Shown: positions 16,980 to 27,159 of the stretch, piece after piece
How the letters are laid out: each line of letters starts with the position of its first letter
Position numbering within the stretch: position 1 is the first letter of the stretch
DNA from: Roseburia sp.
GTDB lineage: Bacteria > Bacillota > Clostridia > Lachnospirales > Lachnospiraceae
DNA: 64,000 nucleotides
Reading direction: 5' to 3'
Assembly: GCA_022771695.1 (NCBI GenBank)
Contig: JALEKJ010000065.1
Location: forward strand, 1 to 64,000
Position numbers and translations under genes: made by a program
The notes under the pieces: generated by a model
Told to the model about the DNA's origin: nothing
Database searches by the model: none
Seen by the model: only the letters and a program-made list of their open reading frames with translations

Positions 16980-18746
16980 ATGGGAATAAAGGGAACAATC
17001 TATGGAATTAACGGTCCGATTATTTCGATACGGGGCAACCTTGGTTATAAGATGAATGAAATGGTCTATGTCGGTGAGAGTCGATTGGTAGGCGAGGTCA
17101 TTGGTCTGAAACGTGAGGAGACGACGATACAGGTATATGAGGAGACATCAGGGCTTCGGCCGGGTGAGCCGGTGGAGGGTACAGGAAGTGCAATCAGTGT
17201 AACACTGGCACCGGGAATTCTTTATAATATATTTGACGGTATAGAACGACCACTGGAGGCTATCGCAGGACAGAGCGGTGCATTTATTCCGACAGGAGCA
17301 AGAGTGGATGCCTTGGATAAGGAACGTTTGTGGGAGACTCATATTACGGTGGCACCGGGAGATATGGTAGGAGAGGGAACGATTATTGCAGAAGTCCCTG
17401 AGACAAAGTCGATTGTCCATAAGGTCATGCTGCCACCGGGCGTAGCCGGTGAGGTAGTGCGTACACAGCCGGACGGAGCATATACGATTGAGCAGGAACT
17501 GGTCGTCATTCGTATGGAAGATGGAACGGAACGCACACTTACCATGACACAGAAGTGGCCGATTCGTATTCCAAGACCGATTGCGAAGCGTTATCCGGCA
17601 GACCGACCGCTTGTGACGGGGCAGCGTATCTTAGACACGCTTTTCCCGATTGCAAAGGGCGGGACAGCCGCGCTGCCGGGGGGATTTGGAACAGGAAAGA
17701 CGATGACGCAGCATCAGCTTGCAAAGTGGTGCGACGCAGATATCATTATCTATATTGGCTGCGGCGAGCGCGGCAACGAGATGACGAACGTTTTGGAAGA
17801 ATTTGGAGAATTGGAGGACCCGAAGTCGGGGAATCTACTGATGGACCGGACAACCTTGATTGCCAATACGTCCAATATGCCTGTGGCTGCGCGTGAGGCG
17901 AGCATTTATACCGGAATAACGTTGGCGGAGTATTACCGCGATATGGGATATCATGTGGCGATTATGGCGGATTCCACATCCCGTTGGGCGGAGGCACTGC
18001 GTGAGCTTTCCGGCCGTCTGGAGGAGATGCCGGCTGAGGAGGGATTTCCTGCATATCTGGCATCCAGACTATCTGCTTTTTATGAGAGAGCGGGCTACGT
18101 GGAGAACTTAAACGGTACAGAGGGAAGTGTAACCATCATCGGTGCGGTATCGCCGCAGGGCGGTGACTTCTCGGAGCCGGTAACTCAGAATACAAAGCGT
18201 TTCGTGCGCTGCTTTTTGGCACTGGACAAATCACTTGCCTATGCCAGACATTATCCGGCCATCAACTGGTTGACAAGCTATTCCGAATATGTGGGAGATT
18301 TGTCTGCATGGTATAGCACCAATGTAGGAAGCAATTTTGTCTATTGCAGAAATCAACTGCTGAATATTTTGACGACAGAGAACCGACTAAACGAGATTGT
18401 AAAGCTGATTGGAAGCGATGTGCTACCGGATGACCAGAAGCTTGTACTTGAAATCGCAAGAGTTATCCGACTGGGCTTCCTACAACAGAATGCATTCCAT
18501 GCGGAGGATACGTTCGTGCCGATGGCAAAGCAGCTTAAAATGATGGAGGTTATCCTGCATCTGTACGAGCGTTGTAAGGAGCTCATTGATAAGAATATGC
18601 CGATGGCACTGCTTCGAGAGAGCGATGTGTTTGAGAAGATTATCGCGATTAAGTATGATGTGCCGAACAAAGAGTTGGAGAAGTTTGGCGAATATGATGA
18701 GATGATTGAGGAATTTTATCAGCATCTGATAACGACGAATGCATAA
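16980..18746 (+). CDS. ntpA: V-type ATPase catalytic subunit A
   Basis: Catalytic nucleotide-binding subunit of 588 residues, normal length. The P-loop is GGFGTGKT at 234-241. The non-homologous bulge insertion characteristic of V/A-type A subunits (about 115-190) is present, as are the catalytic GERGNEM region and [14 protein letters not shown]. Three copies alternate with three B subunits in the head. The start ATG at 16980 follows AAAGGAAATG. A two-hairpin intergenic region separates it from ntpB. Confidence 0.96.
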   Translation: MGIKGTIYGINGPIISIRGNLGYKMNEMVYVGESRLVGEVIGLKREETTIQVYEETSGLRPGEPVEGTGSAISVTLAPGILYNIFDGIERPLEAIAGQSGAFIPTGARVDALDKERLWETHITVAPGDMVGEGTIIAEVPETKSIVHKVMLPPGVAGEVVRTQPDGAYTIEQELVVIRMEDGTERTLTMTQKWPIRIPRPIAKRYPADRPLVTGQRILDTLFPIAKGGTAALPGGFGTGKTMTQHQLAKWCDADIIIYIGCGERGNEMTNVLEEFGELEDPKSGNLLMDRTTLIANTSNMPVAAREASIYTGITLAEYYRDMGYHVAIMADSTSRWAEALRELSGRLEEMPAEEGFPAYLASRLSAFYERAGYVENLNGTEGSVTIIGAVSPQGGDFSEPVTQNTKRFVRCFLALDKSLAYARHYPAINWLTSYSEYVGDLSAWYSTNVGSNFVYCRNQLLNILTTENRLNEIVKLIGSDVLPDDQKLVLEIARVIRLGFLQQNAFHAEDTFVPMAKQLKMMEVILHLYERCKELIDKNMPMALLRESDVFEKIIAIKYDVPNKELEKFGEYDEMIEEFYQHLITTNA

Positions 18747-18750
18747 CATA

Positions 18751-18823
18751 GCGAACGCAGAAACAGCGTTCGCATTAGAAGAATGTATCATGCAAAACAT
18801 TGGATTTACATGATATATTCTTC
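18751..18823 (+). other. Two consecutive intergenic hairpins between ntpA and ntpB
   Basis: GCGAACGC (18751-18758) pairs perfectly with GCGTTCGC (18766-18773). Directly after it GAAGAATGTATCATG (18778-18792) pairs with CATGATATATTCTTC (18809-18823), 15 bp with one G-U pair. No T-run follows, so these are more likely mRNA processing or stability elements than terminators. Confidence 0.7.
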
Positions 18824-18852
18824 GCAAAGCTGGAGTGGAGAGGAAGAAATAT

Positions 18853-20250
18853 ATGGCGATTGAATATTTAGGGCTTAGCGAGATTAACGGACCTCTGATC
18901 GCGATTGAGGGCATTGAGGGAGCTTTTTACGATGAAATCGTGGAATTTGCAGTAAAAGAAAATACCGGCGGAACGTCGGATACGACGGCAGAGAAAAAGC
19001 TGGGACGCATCGTTGAGATTAACGAGGATAAAGCCGTGATTCAGGTATTTGAGAGTACGGCAGAGATGTCTCTTTTGAATACGCATACCAGATTGACCGG
19101 ACATCCGATGGAGATTGGACTTTCTGAGGAGATTTTAGGGCGTACCTTTAACGGGTTGGGAGAACCGATTGACGGACTTGGACCAATCCGGGCTGAGGAA
19201 TATCGCAATGTCAACGGACAGCCGATGAATCCGTGTGAGAGAGAATATCCGAGAAACTATATTCGCACCGGTATCTCTGCGATTGATGCACTTACCACAC
19301 TGATTCGCGGACAGAAGCTTCCGATTTTTTCCGGAAACGGTCTGCCGCATGATGAATTGGCTGCTCAGATTGTGGAGCAGGCAAGCCTTGGCGAGGACAG
19401 TGACGAGGAGTTTGCAATCGTGTTTGCGGCGATGGGTGTCAAATATGATGTGGCAGAGTATTTTAAGCGGACGTTTGAGGAATGCGGCGCGAGTGCGCAT
19501 GTGGCGATGTTTTTGAATCTGTCAAATGACCCGGTTGTGGAGCGCCTGATTACGCCGAAGGTGGCGCTCACTGCGGCGGAGTATCTTGCGTTTGAAAAAA
19601 ATATGCACATTTTGGTCATCCTTACGGATATGACCTCCTTTGCGGAGGCAATGCGTGAGGTCTCCTCTCTAAAGGGAGAAATCCCAAGCCGTAAAGGATA
19701 TCCGGGGTATCTCTACAGTGAACTTGCCGCACTTTACGAGAGAGCGGGAATCGTGAAAGGTTCTACCGGTTCTGTGACCCAGATTCCAATCCTTACGATG
19801 CCAAACGACGATATTACGCATCCGATTCCGGATTTGACCGGTTACATTACGGAGGGGCAGATTGTGTTGGAACGTTCTCTGCACCAGAAGACCATCTATC
19901 CGCCGATTAATGTGCTACCGTCACTTTCCCGTCTGATGAAGGACGGTATCGGTGCAAAATATACGCGAGAAGACCATCAGGACGTGGCGAATCAGCTCTT
20001 TTCCTCCTATGCGCGCGTGGGGGAGGCAAGAGACCTTGCCAGTGTTATCGGAGAGGATGAACTGTCACCGATAGATAAGAAGTATCTGCAGTTTGGCACA
20101 GCATTTGAACGGGAATTTGTGGGACAGGGCAGGAATGAGAACCGTACGATTGAGGAGACTCTGGATATCGGTTGGAGACTGCTTCATATTCTGCCGAGAG
20201 AGGAACTTGACCGTATCGACACGAAGATTCTGGAAAAATATTGGGAATAG
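18853..20250 (+). CDS. ntpB: V-type ATPase subunit B
   Basis: Non-catalytic nucleotide-binding-fold subunit of about 465 residues. As expected the P-loop is degenerate ([15 protein letters not shown] instead of GxxxxGKT). Visible signatures include [14 protein letters not shown] [20 protein letters not shown] and [16 protein letters not shown]. The ATG at 18853 is preceded by AGAGGAAG; an in-frame GTG at 18835 is disfavoured. Confidence 0.96.
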   Translation: MAIEYLGLSEINGPLIAIEGIEGAFYDEIVEFAVKENTGGTSDTTAEKKLGRIVEINEDKAVIQVFESTAEMSLLNTHTRLTGHPMEIGLSEEILGRTFNGLGEPIDGLGPIRAEEYRNVNGQPMNPCEREYPRNYIRTGISAIDALTTLIRGQKLPIFSGNGLPHDELAAQIVEQASLGEDSDEEFAIVFAAMGVKYDVAEYFKRTFEECGASAHVAMFLNLSNDPVVERLITPKVALTAAEYLAFEKNMHILVILTDMTSFAEAMREVSSLKGEIPSRKGYPGYLYSELAALYERAGIVKGSTGSVTQIPILTMPNDDITHPIPDLTGYITEGQIVLERSLHQKTIYPPINVLPSLSRLMKDGIGAKYTREDHQDVANQLFSSYARVGEARDLASVIGEDELSPIDKKYLQFGTAFEREFVGQGRNENRTIEETLDIGWRLLHILPREELDRIDTKILEKYWE

Positions 20251-20263
20251 GAGGTGAACCTGC

Positions 20264-20878
20264 ATGGATCCAAACACGTTTCCGACCAAAGGAAACTTAA
20301 TACTGGCGAAAAATTCATTGGAACTGTCCAAACAGGGATATGAGCTGATGGATAAAAAAAGAAATATTCTGATTCGGGAGTTGATGGATCTCATTGCAGA
20401 GGCAACCGATATTCAGGAAGAGATAGATACGACCTTTACCAATGCCTACCGTGCACTTCAGAAAGCCAACATTCAGATGGGTATCCATGAGGTGGAGGAG
20501 ATTGCGCTTGGTGTACCCGTAGAGGATTCCATTCGCATCAAGCGGCGCAGTGTCATGGGAACAGAGATTCCCAAGGTTGAGTATGATAAGAAAGAGCGAA
20601 AGCCTGCGTATTCTTTTTATCATACCAAAATGTCTTTAGACGAGGCATGCCAGCAGTTCGAGAAGGTAAAAGAGCTTACGATACGATTGGCGGAGGTCGA
20701 GAACTCCGCATACCGTCTTGCTTATAATATTAAGAAGACGCAGAAGAGAGCGAACGCGCTCTCGAATATCACGATTCCGAAGTATGAGCGTCTGGCAAAG
20801 GAAATTCAGGAGTACTTGGAAGAGAAAGAGCGGGAGGAGTTCACGAGACTTAAGGTAATCAAGAAGATGAATTCCTAA
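20264..20878 (+). CDS. ntpD: V-type ATPase subunit D
   Basis: Central rotor shaft of 204 residues: long antiparallel coiled coil with the conserved N-terminal region FPTKGNLILAKNSLELSKQG and C-terminal RVNALSNI-like segment RANALSNITIPKYERLAKEI. AGGAGGTG precedes the ATG. Last gene of the operon. Confidence 0.95.
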   Translation: MDPNTFPTKGNLILAKNSLELSKQGYELMDKKRNILIRELMDLIAEATDIQEEIDTTFTNAYRALQKANIQMGIHEVEEIALGVPVEDSIRIKRRSVMGTEIPKVEYDKKERKPAYSFYHTKMSLDEACQQFEKVKELTIRLAEVENSAYRLAYNIKKTQKRANALSNITIPKYERLAKEIQEYLEEKEREEFTRLKVIKKMNS

Positions 20879-20905
20879 TGAAAAATATTATAAAACAAAA
20901 AGCAG

Positions 20906-20962
20906 CAGGATGCCCCATCCGCCGTCGTGTATGGAAGAAACGATGGCGGATGGGGCATCCTG
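20906..20962. terminator. Bidirectional terminator, 18-bp perfect stem
   Basis: The arm at 20906-20923 is the exact reverse complement of 20945-20962. On the minus strand it is followed by a T-rich stretch (reading the A-rich 20881-20900), ideal for the LacI gene that ends at 20972; on the plus strand only TGTTTG follows. It insulates the convergent V-ATPase and lacI-type genes. Confidence 0.9.
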
Positions 20963-20971
20963 TTTGTAAGT

Positions 20972-21976
20972 TTAGGATAACGGCTTGGTGCTTTCTCCCT
21001 GAATTACCACGGGAAGAGTCGTATAACTTTGGATTAGCAGTGTTGGATTCTCTAGCTTGCGCAACATCATGGAACCGGCCTGCACACCCATATCGTAGAC
21101 GTTAATATCTACTACAGTGAGTTTGGGATCAATAATACTGGAGTAGGGATAGACGTCGAAGGTGAGCACTGCGATATCCTCCGGAATCCGTAGCGCAAGT
21201 TCCTGAATGGCTTTTATAACACCGAGGGCAAGCGTATTATTTTCGCAGATGATTGCATGAGGAATATCCCCGCTTGTGAGAAGGATATGCGTCGTCTCAT
21301 ATCCTTGCTTACGGCTGGAATCGGTAAAGATGATACGGCGCTGAGGGATACGATAGCCATAATCCAACATGCCGGAGACAAATCCTTTTTCCCGCTGAGT
21401 GGAGATGTAGCCGGTTTTACAACCGCCGATAAAAGCAACATCGGTGTAGCCACAGGAAATCATATGATCGGCAGCGTAATTTCCGGCGAGTGCATGATTC
21501 GTGTCCACCCAACAGAGGCGGCTGTCAAAACCAGGGTGTCCAATAATGATATGAGGAAAATTGTTGTCAATAATTAGTGATGCAATTTGTGGATTAATAG
21601 CTGAACCGTGGATGATAAGACCATCGGAGGAGTGCCCTTTTATCACATTTTCAATATTGGTCGTGGAGATATCTGCGAGTGAGAGTGAATAGTCTGTCCG
21701 GGCAAGCTCGTGATAGACGCCGCACATGATGTCGAACATGTGCGGGTTCTGGTAGGCGGCGTCCTTTGCGAGGTCTGTTAAGTAGACGATATTCTGTGTC
21801 GTCTGTCTTGCGAAGCTGACAGCACGCGAGTTCGGTGTATAGTGCAGCTTTTCGATTGCAGCGTTTACGCGGGCAACTGTGGCGGGTGAGATGGTAGGCC
21901 AATGATTTAAGACCTTGGAAACCGTCGATTTGGATACACCGGCTTCATTTGCAACATCCGTAATCGTAACAGCCAT
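20972..21976 (-). CDS. LacI-family transcriptional regulator
   Basis: Repressor-type regulator of 334 residues. N-terminal helix-turn-helix VTITDVANEAGVSKSTVSKV, hinge with NSRAVSFARQ, then a periplasmic-binding-protein-like effector domain. It is transcribed divergently from a maltodextrin-type ABC operon, whose upstream region carries a perfect palindrome that should be its operator. The start is the ATG at 21976, with AGGAGGAAAAC before it on the minus strand; the extension to 22045 overlaps its own promoter. The effector is presumably a malto-oligosaccharide, by context only. Confidence 0.92.
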   Translation of the reverse strand: MAVTITDVANEAGVSKSTVSKVLNHWPTISPATVARVNAAIEKLHYTPNSRAVSFARQTTQNIVYLTDLAKDAAYQNPHMFDIMCGVYHELARTDYSLSLADISTTNIENVIKGHSSDGLIIHGSAINPQIASLIIDNNFPHIIIGHPGFDSRLCWVDTNHALAGNYAADHMISCGYTDVAFIGGCKTGYISTQREKGFVSGMLDYGYRIPQRRIIFTDSSRKQGYETTHILLTSGDIPHAIICENNTLALGVIKAIQELALRIPEDIAVLTFDVYPYSSIIDPKLTVVDINVYDMGVQAGSMMLRKLENPTLLIQSYTTLPVVIQGESTKPLS

Positions 21977-22016
21977 AATAAGTTTTCCTCCTAAAAATAT
22001 GTATAAATTTGTAATT

Positions 22017-22045
22017 ATAGTATAGCGGTTTCCTAACAAAGTCAA
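22017..22045 (-). promoter_or_regulatory. Promoter of the lacI-type gene with operator half-site
   Basis: On the minus strand TTGACT (22040-22045), 17 nt, TACTAT (22017-22022). The spacer contains TTAGGAAAC, the exact half-site of the palindrome at 22137-22155, suggesting weak autoregulation. Confidence 0.6.
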
Positions 22046-22136
22046 TAAAAAATAATGGGAAAATATTGAAAATACTGTGATTAAATGATAAAAAAGAGAT
22101 AAGCAAGCGAAAAAAATTGCGAAAAAAGAGGGGGAC

Positions 22137-22155
22137 TTAGGAAACGGTTTCCTAA
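22137..22155 (+). promoter_or_regulatory. LacI-type operator
   Basis: TTAGGAAACGGTTTCCTAA is a perfect palindrome (9 bp arms, one central base) of LacI-family style. It lies immediately before the ribosome binding site of the binding-protein gene, where bound repressor would act as a roadblock. Confidence 0.85.
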
Positions 22156-22170
22156 AAAGGAGGTAGTTTT

Positions 22171-23457
22171 ATGAAACGAAAGGTTAGCTTGTTTTTGTGC
22201 GGTGTATTGGCAATGGGGTGCCTTGCCGGATGTGGAAGTGACACTCCAACAGAAAACACGCAGTCTGTGGAAATTACAGGCAGTACAGAGATGGCAACAA
22301 AGAACGATGCAGGAACTTCGGATGAAGTCGTGGAGATTAAGATTTGGCATGACGGAGATGAGAGCATTATGCAGATAATTGCCGATTGTGCAAATGAGCA
22401 GTTGGCAGCAGACTCTATACATGTAACTTTTGAAAAGAAGAGTGATATGCCGGATAAACTCCGGATGTTTGGGACAGACGAAGTGAATGGCCCGGATATG
22501 TATATGTATGCGCATGATACTCTTGGATCTTTTGCGGAGTTGGGAATTTTGGCACCAATCACGGATGTGATAGAGGAGGATGTTCTGACTGATATGATTC
22601 CTATGACTGTGGAAGCTGGAAATTATAAGGATACGCAGTATTTAATGCCGGTATATTACGAGACACTGCTCTTTATATACAATAAGGACCTGTGGGAGGG
22701 AGAGGTTCCATCTACCACAGATAAACTGTATGATTATATGGTGGCACATACAGATGTAAATGCAGGAATTTATGCAGTGGTTAATCAGCACTCAAATTCG
22801 TATAATGTAGCACCGTTTATCCATGGATTTGGCGGATATATTATTGATAAAGATGTAAATCCGGGTTTGAATACAGCAGAGATGATTGAGGCGGTTACAT
22901 ATAATCAGAAGTTTGCTGCATTGCAGGCCGATGGTGATTATAATACGGTAACAGCACTGTTTAATGAGGGAAAGGCGGCGGCGATTATCGGTGGTCCGTG
23001 GCTGATATCTGGTATCAAAGAAGCGGGTATTAATTTTGGTGTCAAATCGCTTTCAGACTTCACATTGCCAAATGGAAATGCATTAGCACCATATTCTGGT
23101 GTTCAAAGTATAGGTGTCTTAAAGTATGCGGCAGAGAATAAGAAAGAGTCAATAAAAAAAGTTTTGAATGCAATTACAAGTCCGGAGGTGGGAATCGCTC
23201 TGGCGAATCAATCCGGCTGTGCGCCGGCTAACAGCAAAGCGTATGAGGATGCAGATGTAGCTGCTAATGAAATCATAATGGCCATGGAAAAAACGACCAA
23301 GACTGCACTGCCAATGCCAAATATACCGGAAATGAGTGTGATGTGGGGACCGGCAGAGAGTCTGCTTACGGCAGTGAATAAGTCGGGTGAAGATGTAGAG
23401 ACTGCAGCAGAGAAATATCAGCAGGAAGCATTGACTGCGATTGCAGATATGCAGTAA
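22171..23457 (+). CDS. Maltodextrin-type ABC transporter substrate-binding lipoprotein
   Basis: Family 1 extracellular sugar-binding protein of 428 residues. Signal peptide with lipobox ending at Cys21 (CLAGC). The mature part begins with an acidic, threonine-rich linker and then EIKIWHDGDES; the typical MalE features YWMPVYYE-like YLMPVYYETLLFIYNKDL and AAAIIGGPWLISGIKEAG are visible. First gene of the LacI-controlled operon with two permeases and a GH13 amylase, so malto-oligosaccharides are the likely ligands. GGAGG precedes the ATG. Confidence 0.9.
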   Translation: MKRKVSLFLCGVLAMGCLAGCGSDTPTENTQSVEITGSTEMATKNDAGTSDEVVEIKIWHDGDESIMQIIADCANEQLAADSIHVTFEKKSDMPDKLRMFGTDEVNGPDMYMYAHDTLGSFAELGILAPITDVIEEDVLTDMIPMTVEAGNYKDTQYLMPVYYETLLFIYNKDLWEGEVPSTTDKLYDYMVAHTDVNAGIYAVVNQHSNSYNVAPFIHGFGGYIIDKDVNPGLNTAEMIEAVTYNQKFAALQADGDYNTVTALFNEGKAAAIIGGPWLISGIKEAGINFGVKSLSDFTLPNGNALAPYSGVQSIGVLKYAAENKKESIKKVLNAITSPEVGIALANQSGCAPANSKAYEDADVAANEIIMAMEKTTKTALPMPNIPEMSVMWGPAESLLTAVNKSGEDVETAAEKYQQEALTAIADMQ

Positions 23458-23522
23458 GCCCGAGTAGCCGGGAAAAGATACTGTCGCATTCAAAGTTAAG
23501 AAAAGTAGAAAGAGATGAAAGA

Positions 23523-24416
23523 ATGAAACAGAAACGAAAACTCATGCCATATTTGTACAGTGTGCCGGCGTTTATACTGATTGCCCTCGTAATCGTCTTT
23601 CCAATCCTTTATACAGCGTATATTTCGGTCACAAATATGAATTTGTATCATTGGTTGGATTACGAGATCATTGGATTGGATAATTATGTGCGGGCGTTGA
23701 CGAAGGTAGATTCTGGATTTTTGACAGCACTGCTTACGACACTGACGTGGACGGTTCTTAATATGGTGATACAGATGGTGACAGCATATTTTATTGCACT
23801 GGGCTTGAACAGGGAAGGACTAAAAGGTAGACGTATCTATAAGACATTGCTCATGGTTCCATGGGCAATGCCTGCCTATGTGTCGATTCTCCTATGGCGT
23901 GTTGGTATCTACAATACGGAGTTTGGACTTTTGAACAAGATACTGGTGGCATTTGGTTTTCCTAAACAAGATTTTCTGGCTACAAATGTTCCGGCGTTTA
24001 TTTCCTGTATGGTACTGAATCTGTGGATGGCACTTCCGTTTATGATTACGATGATTGACGGAGCACTGCAAAGTATTGATAAGAGCTGTTACGAGAGTGC
24101 AAAGCTGGAAGGGGCGGGATTCTGGGCAAAAAATATTCATATTACGATTCCTGCGATAAAAGGTATCATTGCACCATCAGTCATCATGACGACATTTACC
24201 ACGTTTAAGCAGTTTGATATCGTGTACCTTTTGACGATGCAAAAGGGAGCACATTCGGGTGCAACCTTGCAGACGGTGATTACCTATGCGCATCAGAATG
24301 CTTTTGTATCAAATAACTATGGATTATCATCGGCGGTGTCGATTATTCTGTTTTTCCTGATTATGATATTTTCGATTTTTACGAATCGCGGTGTGAAGGA
24401 GGAAAGCTATGAGTAA
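23523..24416 (+). CDS. MalF-type sugar ABC transporter permease
   Basis: Membrane subunit of 297 residues with six predicted helices. The coupling EAA motif is seen in YESAKLEGAGFWAKNIHITI. It is short compared with enterobacterial MalF, as usual in Firmicutes. It overlaps the next permease gene by 8 bp. No ATPase gene is present in the operon; a shared MsmK/MalK-type ATPase encoded elsewhere must energise it. Confidence 0.92.
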   Translation: MKQKRKLMPYLYSVPAFILIALVIVFPILYTAYISVTNMNLYHWLDYEIIGLDNYVRALTKVDSGFLTALLTTLTWTVLNMVIQMVTAYFIALGLNREGLKGRRIYKTLLMVPWAMPAYVSILLWRVGIYNTEFGLLNKILVAFGFPKQDFLATNVPAFISCMVLNLWMALPFMITMIDGALQSIDKSCYESAKLEGAGFWAKNIHITIPAIKGIIAPSVIMTTFTTFKQFDIVYLLTMQKGAHSGATLQTVITYAHQNAFVSNNYGLSSAVSIILFFLIMIFSIFTNRGVKEESYE

Positions 24417-25254
24417 GAGAAAGTTAAAAAACCGACTACAATTATGCGGGCTGCACATATTCTATATTCTACTTTGCTTTCTGGCATTGGTACCAATCCT
24501 GTACGCCTTGCAGCTTTCCTTTAGCGGAAGCAGTGGAGCGGTATCTTCGGAATTATCATTGTTGCCACAGGATTTTACTTTTGATAATTATAGGAAAATT
24601 ATTGTTGAGAAGCCATTCTTGCGTTGGTTTTCAAATTCAATAGTACTTGCAGTATGTACGATGGTGATTGCCATTGGTTTTGCAGTGGTAGCGGCATACG
24701 CATTCTCCAGATACCGGTTTAAGGGGAGAAATGCAATTTTAAAAGTGTTGTTATTGTTGAATGCATTTCCACAGATTTTATCCATGTTTGCGTTATTCCG
24801 TTTACTGAAGGAGATGAACATGTTGGATACAAAACTAGGGCTTGTCATAATCTATGCCGGAAGTATGTGTATTTTTTCCATTTGGAATATGAAGGGATAT
24901 TTTGACACGATTCCGATTGAAATCGAGGAGGCATCTAAGATTGATGGAGCTAATGATTTCCAGTTGCTATGGAGAATAATCATGCCTCTTGCATTGCCTG
25001 CGATTATTGTGACAGCGGTGCTTGTATTGATATCTGTATGGAATGAGTATGTGTTTTCAACAACATTTTTATTGAACGAAAATAGTTATACCCTGGCAGG
25101 AGGGCTTTATCAGCTGCAGTCCAATGATTATAGCAGAAGCTGGTCGATGTTCTCAGCAGCAGCAGTGCTGGTGTCGCTTCCGATATTGGTGATTTTCTTC
25201 TGCATTCAAAAGTATATGATTTCTGGTTTAACTGCAGGTGGCGTGAAAGGATGA
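24409..25254 (+). CDS. MalG-type sugar ABC transporter permease
   Basis: Membrane subunit of 281 residues, six helices, EAA motif IEEASKIDGANDFQLLWRII and the usual C-terminus GLTAGGVKG of carbohydrate CUT1 permeases. Forms the translocation channel with the preceding gene product. Confidence 0.93.
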   Translation: MSKRKLKNRLQLCGLHIFYILLCFLALVPILYALQLSFSGSSGAVSSELSLLPQDFTFDNYRKIIVEKPFLRWFSNSIVLAVCTMVIAIGFAVVAAYAFSRYRFKGRNAILKVLLLLNAFPQILSMFALFRLLKEMNMLDTKLGLVIIYAGSMCIFSIWNMKGYFDTIPIEIEEASKIDGANDFQLLWRIIMPLALPAIIVTAVLVLISVWNEYVFSTTFLLNENSYTLAGGLYQLQSNDYSRSWSMFSAAAVLVSLPILVIFFCIQKYMISGLTAGGVKG

Positions 25255-25264
25255 GAAGTAAGAG

Positions 25265-26992
25265 ATGAATAAAGGTGCAATATTACATATACCGCTGTCG
25301 AAATATGCATATGCGGAGAATGAACATGCGTTGACAATCCGACTTCGAACGGAGAAGGATGATATAAAAAAATGTGTGCTATTTTATGGTGACAGAGCAG
25401 ATCCGACTGAGCCGATCGGCGTGAGGGAACTTTCGATGGAGAAGGTTGCGACCGACGACCTGTTTGACTATTATGAGGCAAAGATTTTGGATATTTATAC
25501 GCGGGTCTGCTACTATTTTCTGTTAGATGACGGAATGGAGAAGTTTTACTACTATGGGCGGAACTTCTGCGAGCAGATGGTATGCGGCAGAACAGAATAT
25601 TTTCAGTTTCCCTATATCCGCAGGGAGGACATCATCGCAATCCCCGATTGGGCAGAAGATATCGTGATGTATCATATTTTCCCGGACAGCTTTGCATCAG
25701 GAAAAAGAGAACTCTCCAAGGTGCCGGGAAAGGCAAAATTATCAGACGGAAGCATCTCAGAAAGCCATCTTGGTGGGTCGCTTCGGGGTGTTATGGAAAA
25801 TCTGGATTATCTGCGGGGGCTGGGGGTAAACTGTATTTACTTAAATCCTGTATTTACCGCCAACTCTTACCACAAATACGATACAGCGGATTATTTCGGA
25901 ATCGACCCTTGTCTTGGAACAAAGGAGGATTTAAAGGAACTGGTGCGGTGTTGCCACGAAAACGGTATCCGTGTAATCTTAGACGGGGTATTTAACCACT
26001 GCGGACCGAATTTCTTTGCATTTCGTGACGTGTTGGAGAAAGGAAAAGCGTCTGAATATTACGATTGGTTTTATTATATGCCGGAGCCGGTGGAATATAA
26101 AGACCCGCCAAGTTATGAGGCTTTTGCGTATGTCAAAGAGATGCCGAAACTTAATACAGGAAATCCCAAAGTCGCAGATTATCTCTGCGCGGTGGGAACT
26201 TACTGGATTAAGGAGGCGGATATTGACGGATGGAGGCTTGATGTGGCAAATGAAATCAATCATGATTTCTGGCGCAGGTTCCGCAGAGAAGTGCGCAGTG
26301 TAAAGCCGGATATTTTTTTGATTGGAGAGATATGGGAGGAAGCCGGGTGCTGGTTAATGGGGGACCAGTTTGATTCCACCATGAATTATACGTTTTCCTA
26401 TTTATGTAAGGACTTTTTTGCAAAGAGAACAATGCGTGTAACGGAATTTGATGCACAGATTCAGAGAATGATTATGCGTTATCCGAGGCGCGTCGCGCTG
26501 GCGCAGATGAATTTTTTGGATTCGCATGATGTGCCGAGGTTCTTAAGTTTTTGCGGAGGAGATATAAAAAAGATGGAACTGGCATTTTTCTATCTGTTCA
26601 TGGGAGTGGGGGTTCCTTCCGTATTTTATGGAGACGAATGTTACATGGAAGGAATCCGGGAATGTGAGTATCGAAAAGCTATGCCATGGGATGAGAAAAA
26701 TACCTGTATCAAGCAGTTTCAGACATGGATAAGGCTGAGAAAAGAACATGTCGCATTGAGACGGGGGAACTATCGCAGTGTATATTGTGATGATGTGTCT
26801 GGATGTTACGGATTTTTGCGGGAGTGTGAGGATGAACGCCTACTAATCCTAATTAATAATAATATAGAAAAAAGCATGTTAAAATCGGATATATTAAAAA
26901 GGCAGGAGCTTACAAATTTGCTGACCGGGCAGGTCCTGGCGGGCGATGTGGAGCTAGAAGGGCTGACCGGGGCAGTGTATCTGGTAAAATAA
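25265..26992 (+). CDS. GH13 maltogenic amylase / neopullulanase / cyclomaltodextrinase
   Basis: Cytoplasmic (no signal peptide) alpha-glucan hydrolase of 575 residues. The first 120 residues look like the CBM34 beta domain of the GH13_20 subfamily. Catalytic regions: DGVFNH (240-245), GWRLDVANE with nucleophile Asp326, IGEIWEEA with acid Glu355, LDSHDVPR with Asp422, and the subfamily mark MPKLN (293-297). It would cleave imported maltodextrins or cyclodextrins. It is the last gene of the transporter operon, 10 bp after the permease, and ends at a terminator. Confidence 0.93.
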   Translation: MNKGAILHIPLSKYAYAENEHALTIRLRTEKDDIKKCVLFYGDRADPTEPIGVRELSMEKVATDDLFDYYEAKILDIYTRVCYYFLLDDGMEKFYYYGRNFCEQMVCGRTEYFQFPYIRREDIIAIPDWAEDIVMYHIFPDSFASGKRELSKVPGKAKLSDGSISESHLGGSLRGVMENLDYLRGLGVNCIYLNPVFTANSYHKYDTADYFGIDPCLGTKEDLKELVRCCHENGIRVILDGVFNHCGPNFFAFRDVLEKGKASEYYDWFYYMPEPVEYKDPPSYEAFAYVKEMPKLNTGNPKVADYLCAVGTYWIKEADIDGWRLDVANEINHDFWRRFRREVRSVKPDIFLIGEIWEEAGCWLMGDQFDSTMNYTFSYLCKDFFAKRTMRVTEFDAQIQRMIMRYPRRVALAQMNFLDSHDVPRFLSFCGGDIKKMELAFFYLFMGVGVPSVFYGDECYMEGIRECEYRKAMPWDEKNTCIKQFQTWIRLRKEHVALRRGNYRSVYCDDVSGCYGFLRECEDERLLILINNNIEKSMLKSDILKRQELTNLLTGQVLAGDVELEGLTGAVYLVK

Positions 26993-27006
26993 CATTTGGG
27001 GAAAAG

Positions 27007-27039
27007 GAAGTGTCTTAATGAATGAGGCACTTCTTTTTT
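27007..27039 (+). terminator. Terminator after the GH13 gene
   Basis: GAAGTGTCT (27007-27015) pairs with AGGCACTTC (27025-27033, one G-U) and is followed by six T. It separates the amylase operon from the GH94 unit; TATAAT at 27121-27126 may be the -10 box of the latter but no good -35 is seen. Confidence 0.85.
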
Positions 27040-27159
27040 GCGTAATAAGAAAAGAGCAATCCCCACAATAAAATACAAATTATGCCACACCTGACAATAC
27101 CTTTCACTTTTCCTGAACTCTATAATGAGTATAGAAATAGAAAAGGGGAAGGTTGGTAT

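Noticed and set aside
22045-22170. Catabolite (CcpA cre) site at the maltodextrin operon
   Set aside because: The palindrome has an odd centre and TTAGG flanks, fitting a local LacI regulator better than the cre consensus with its central CG.
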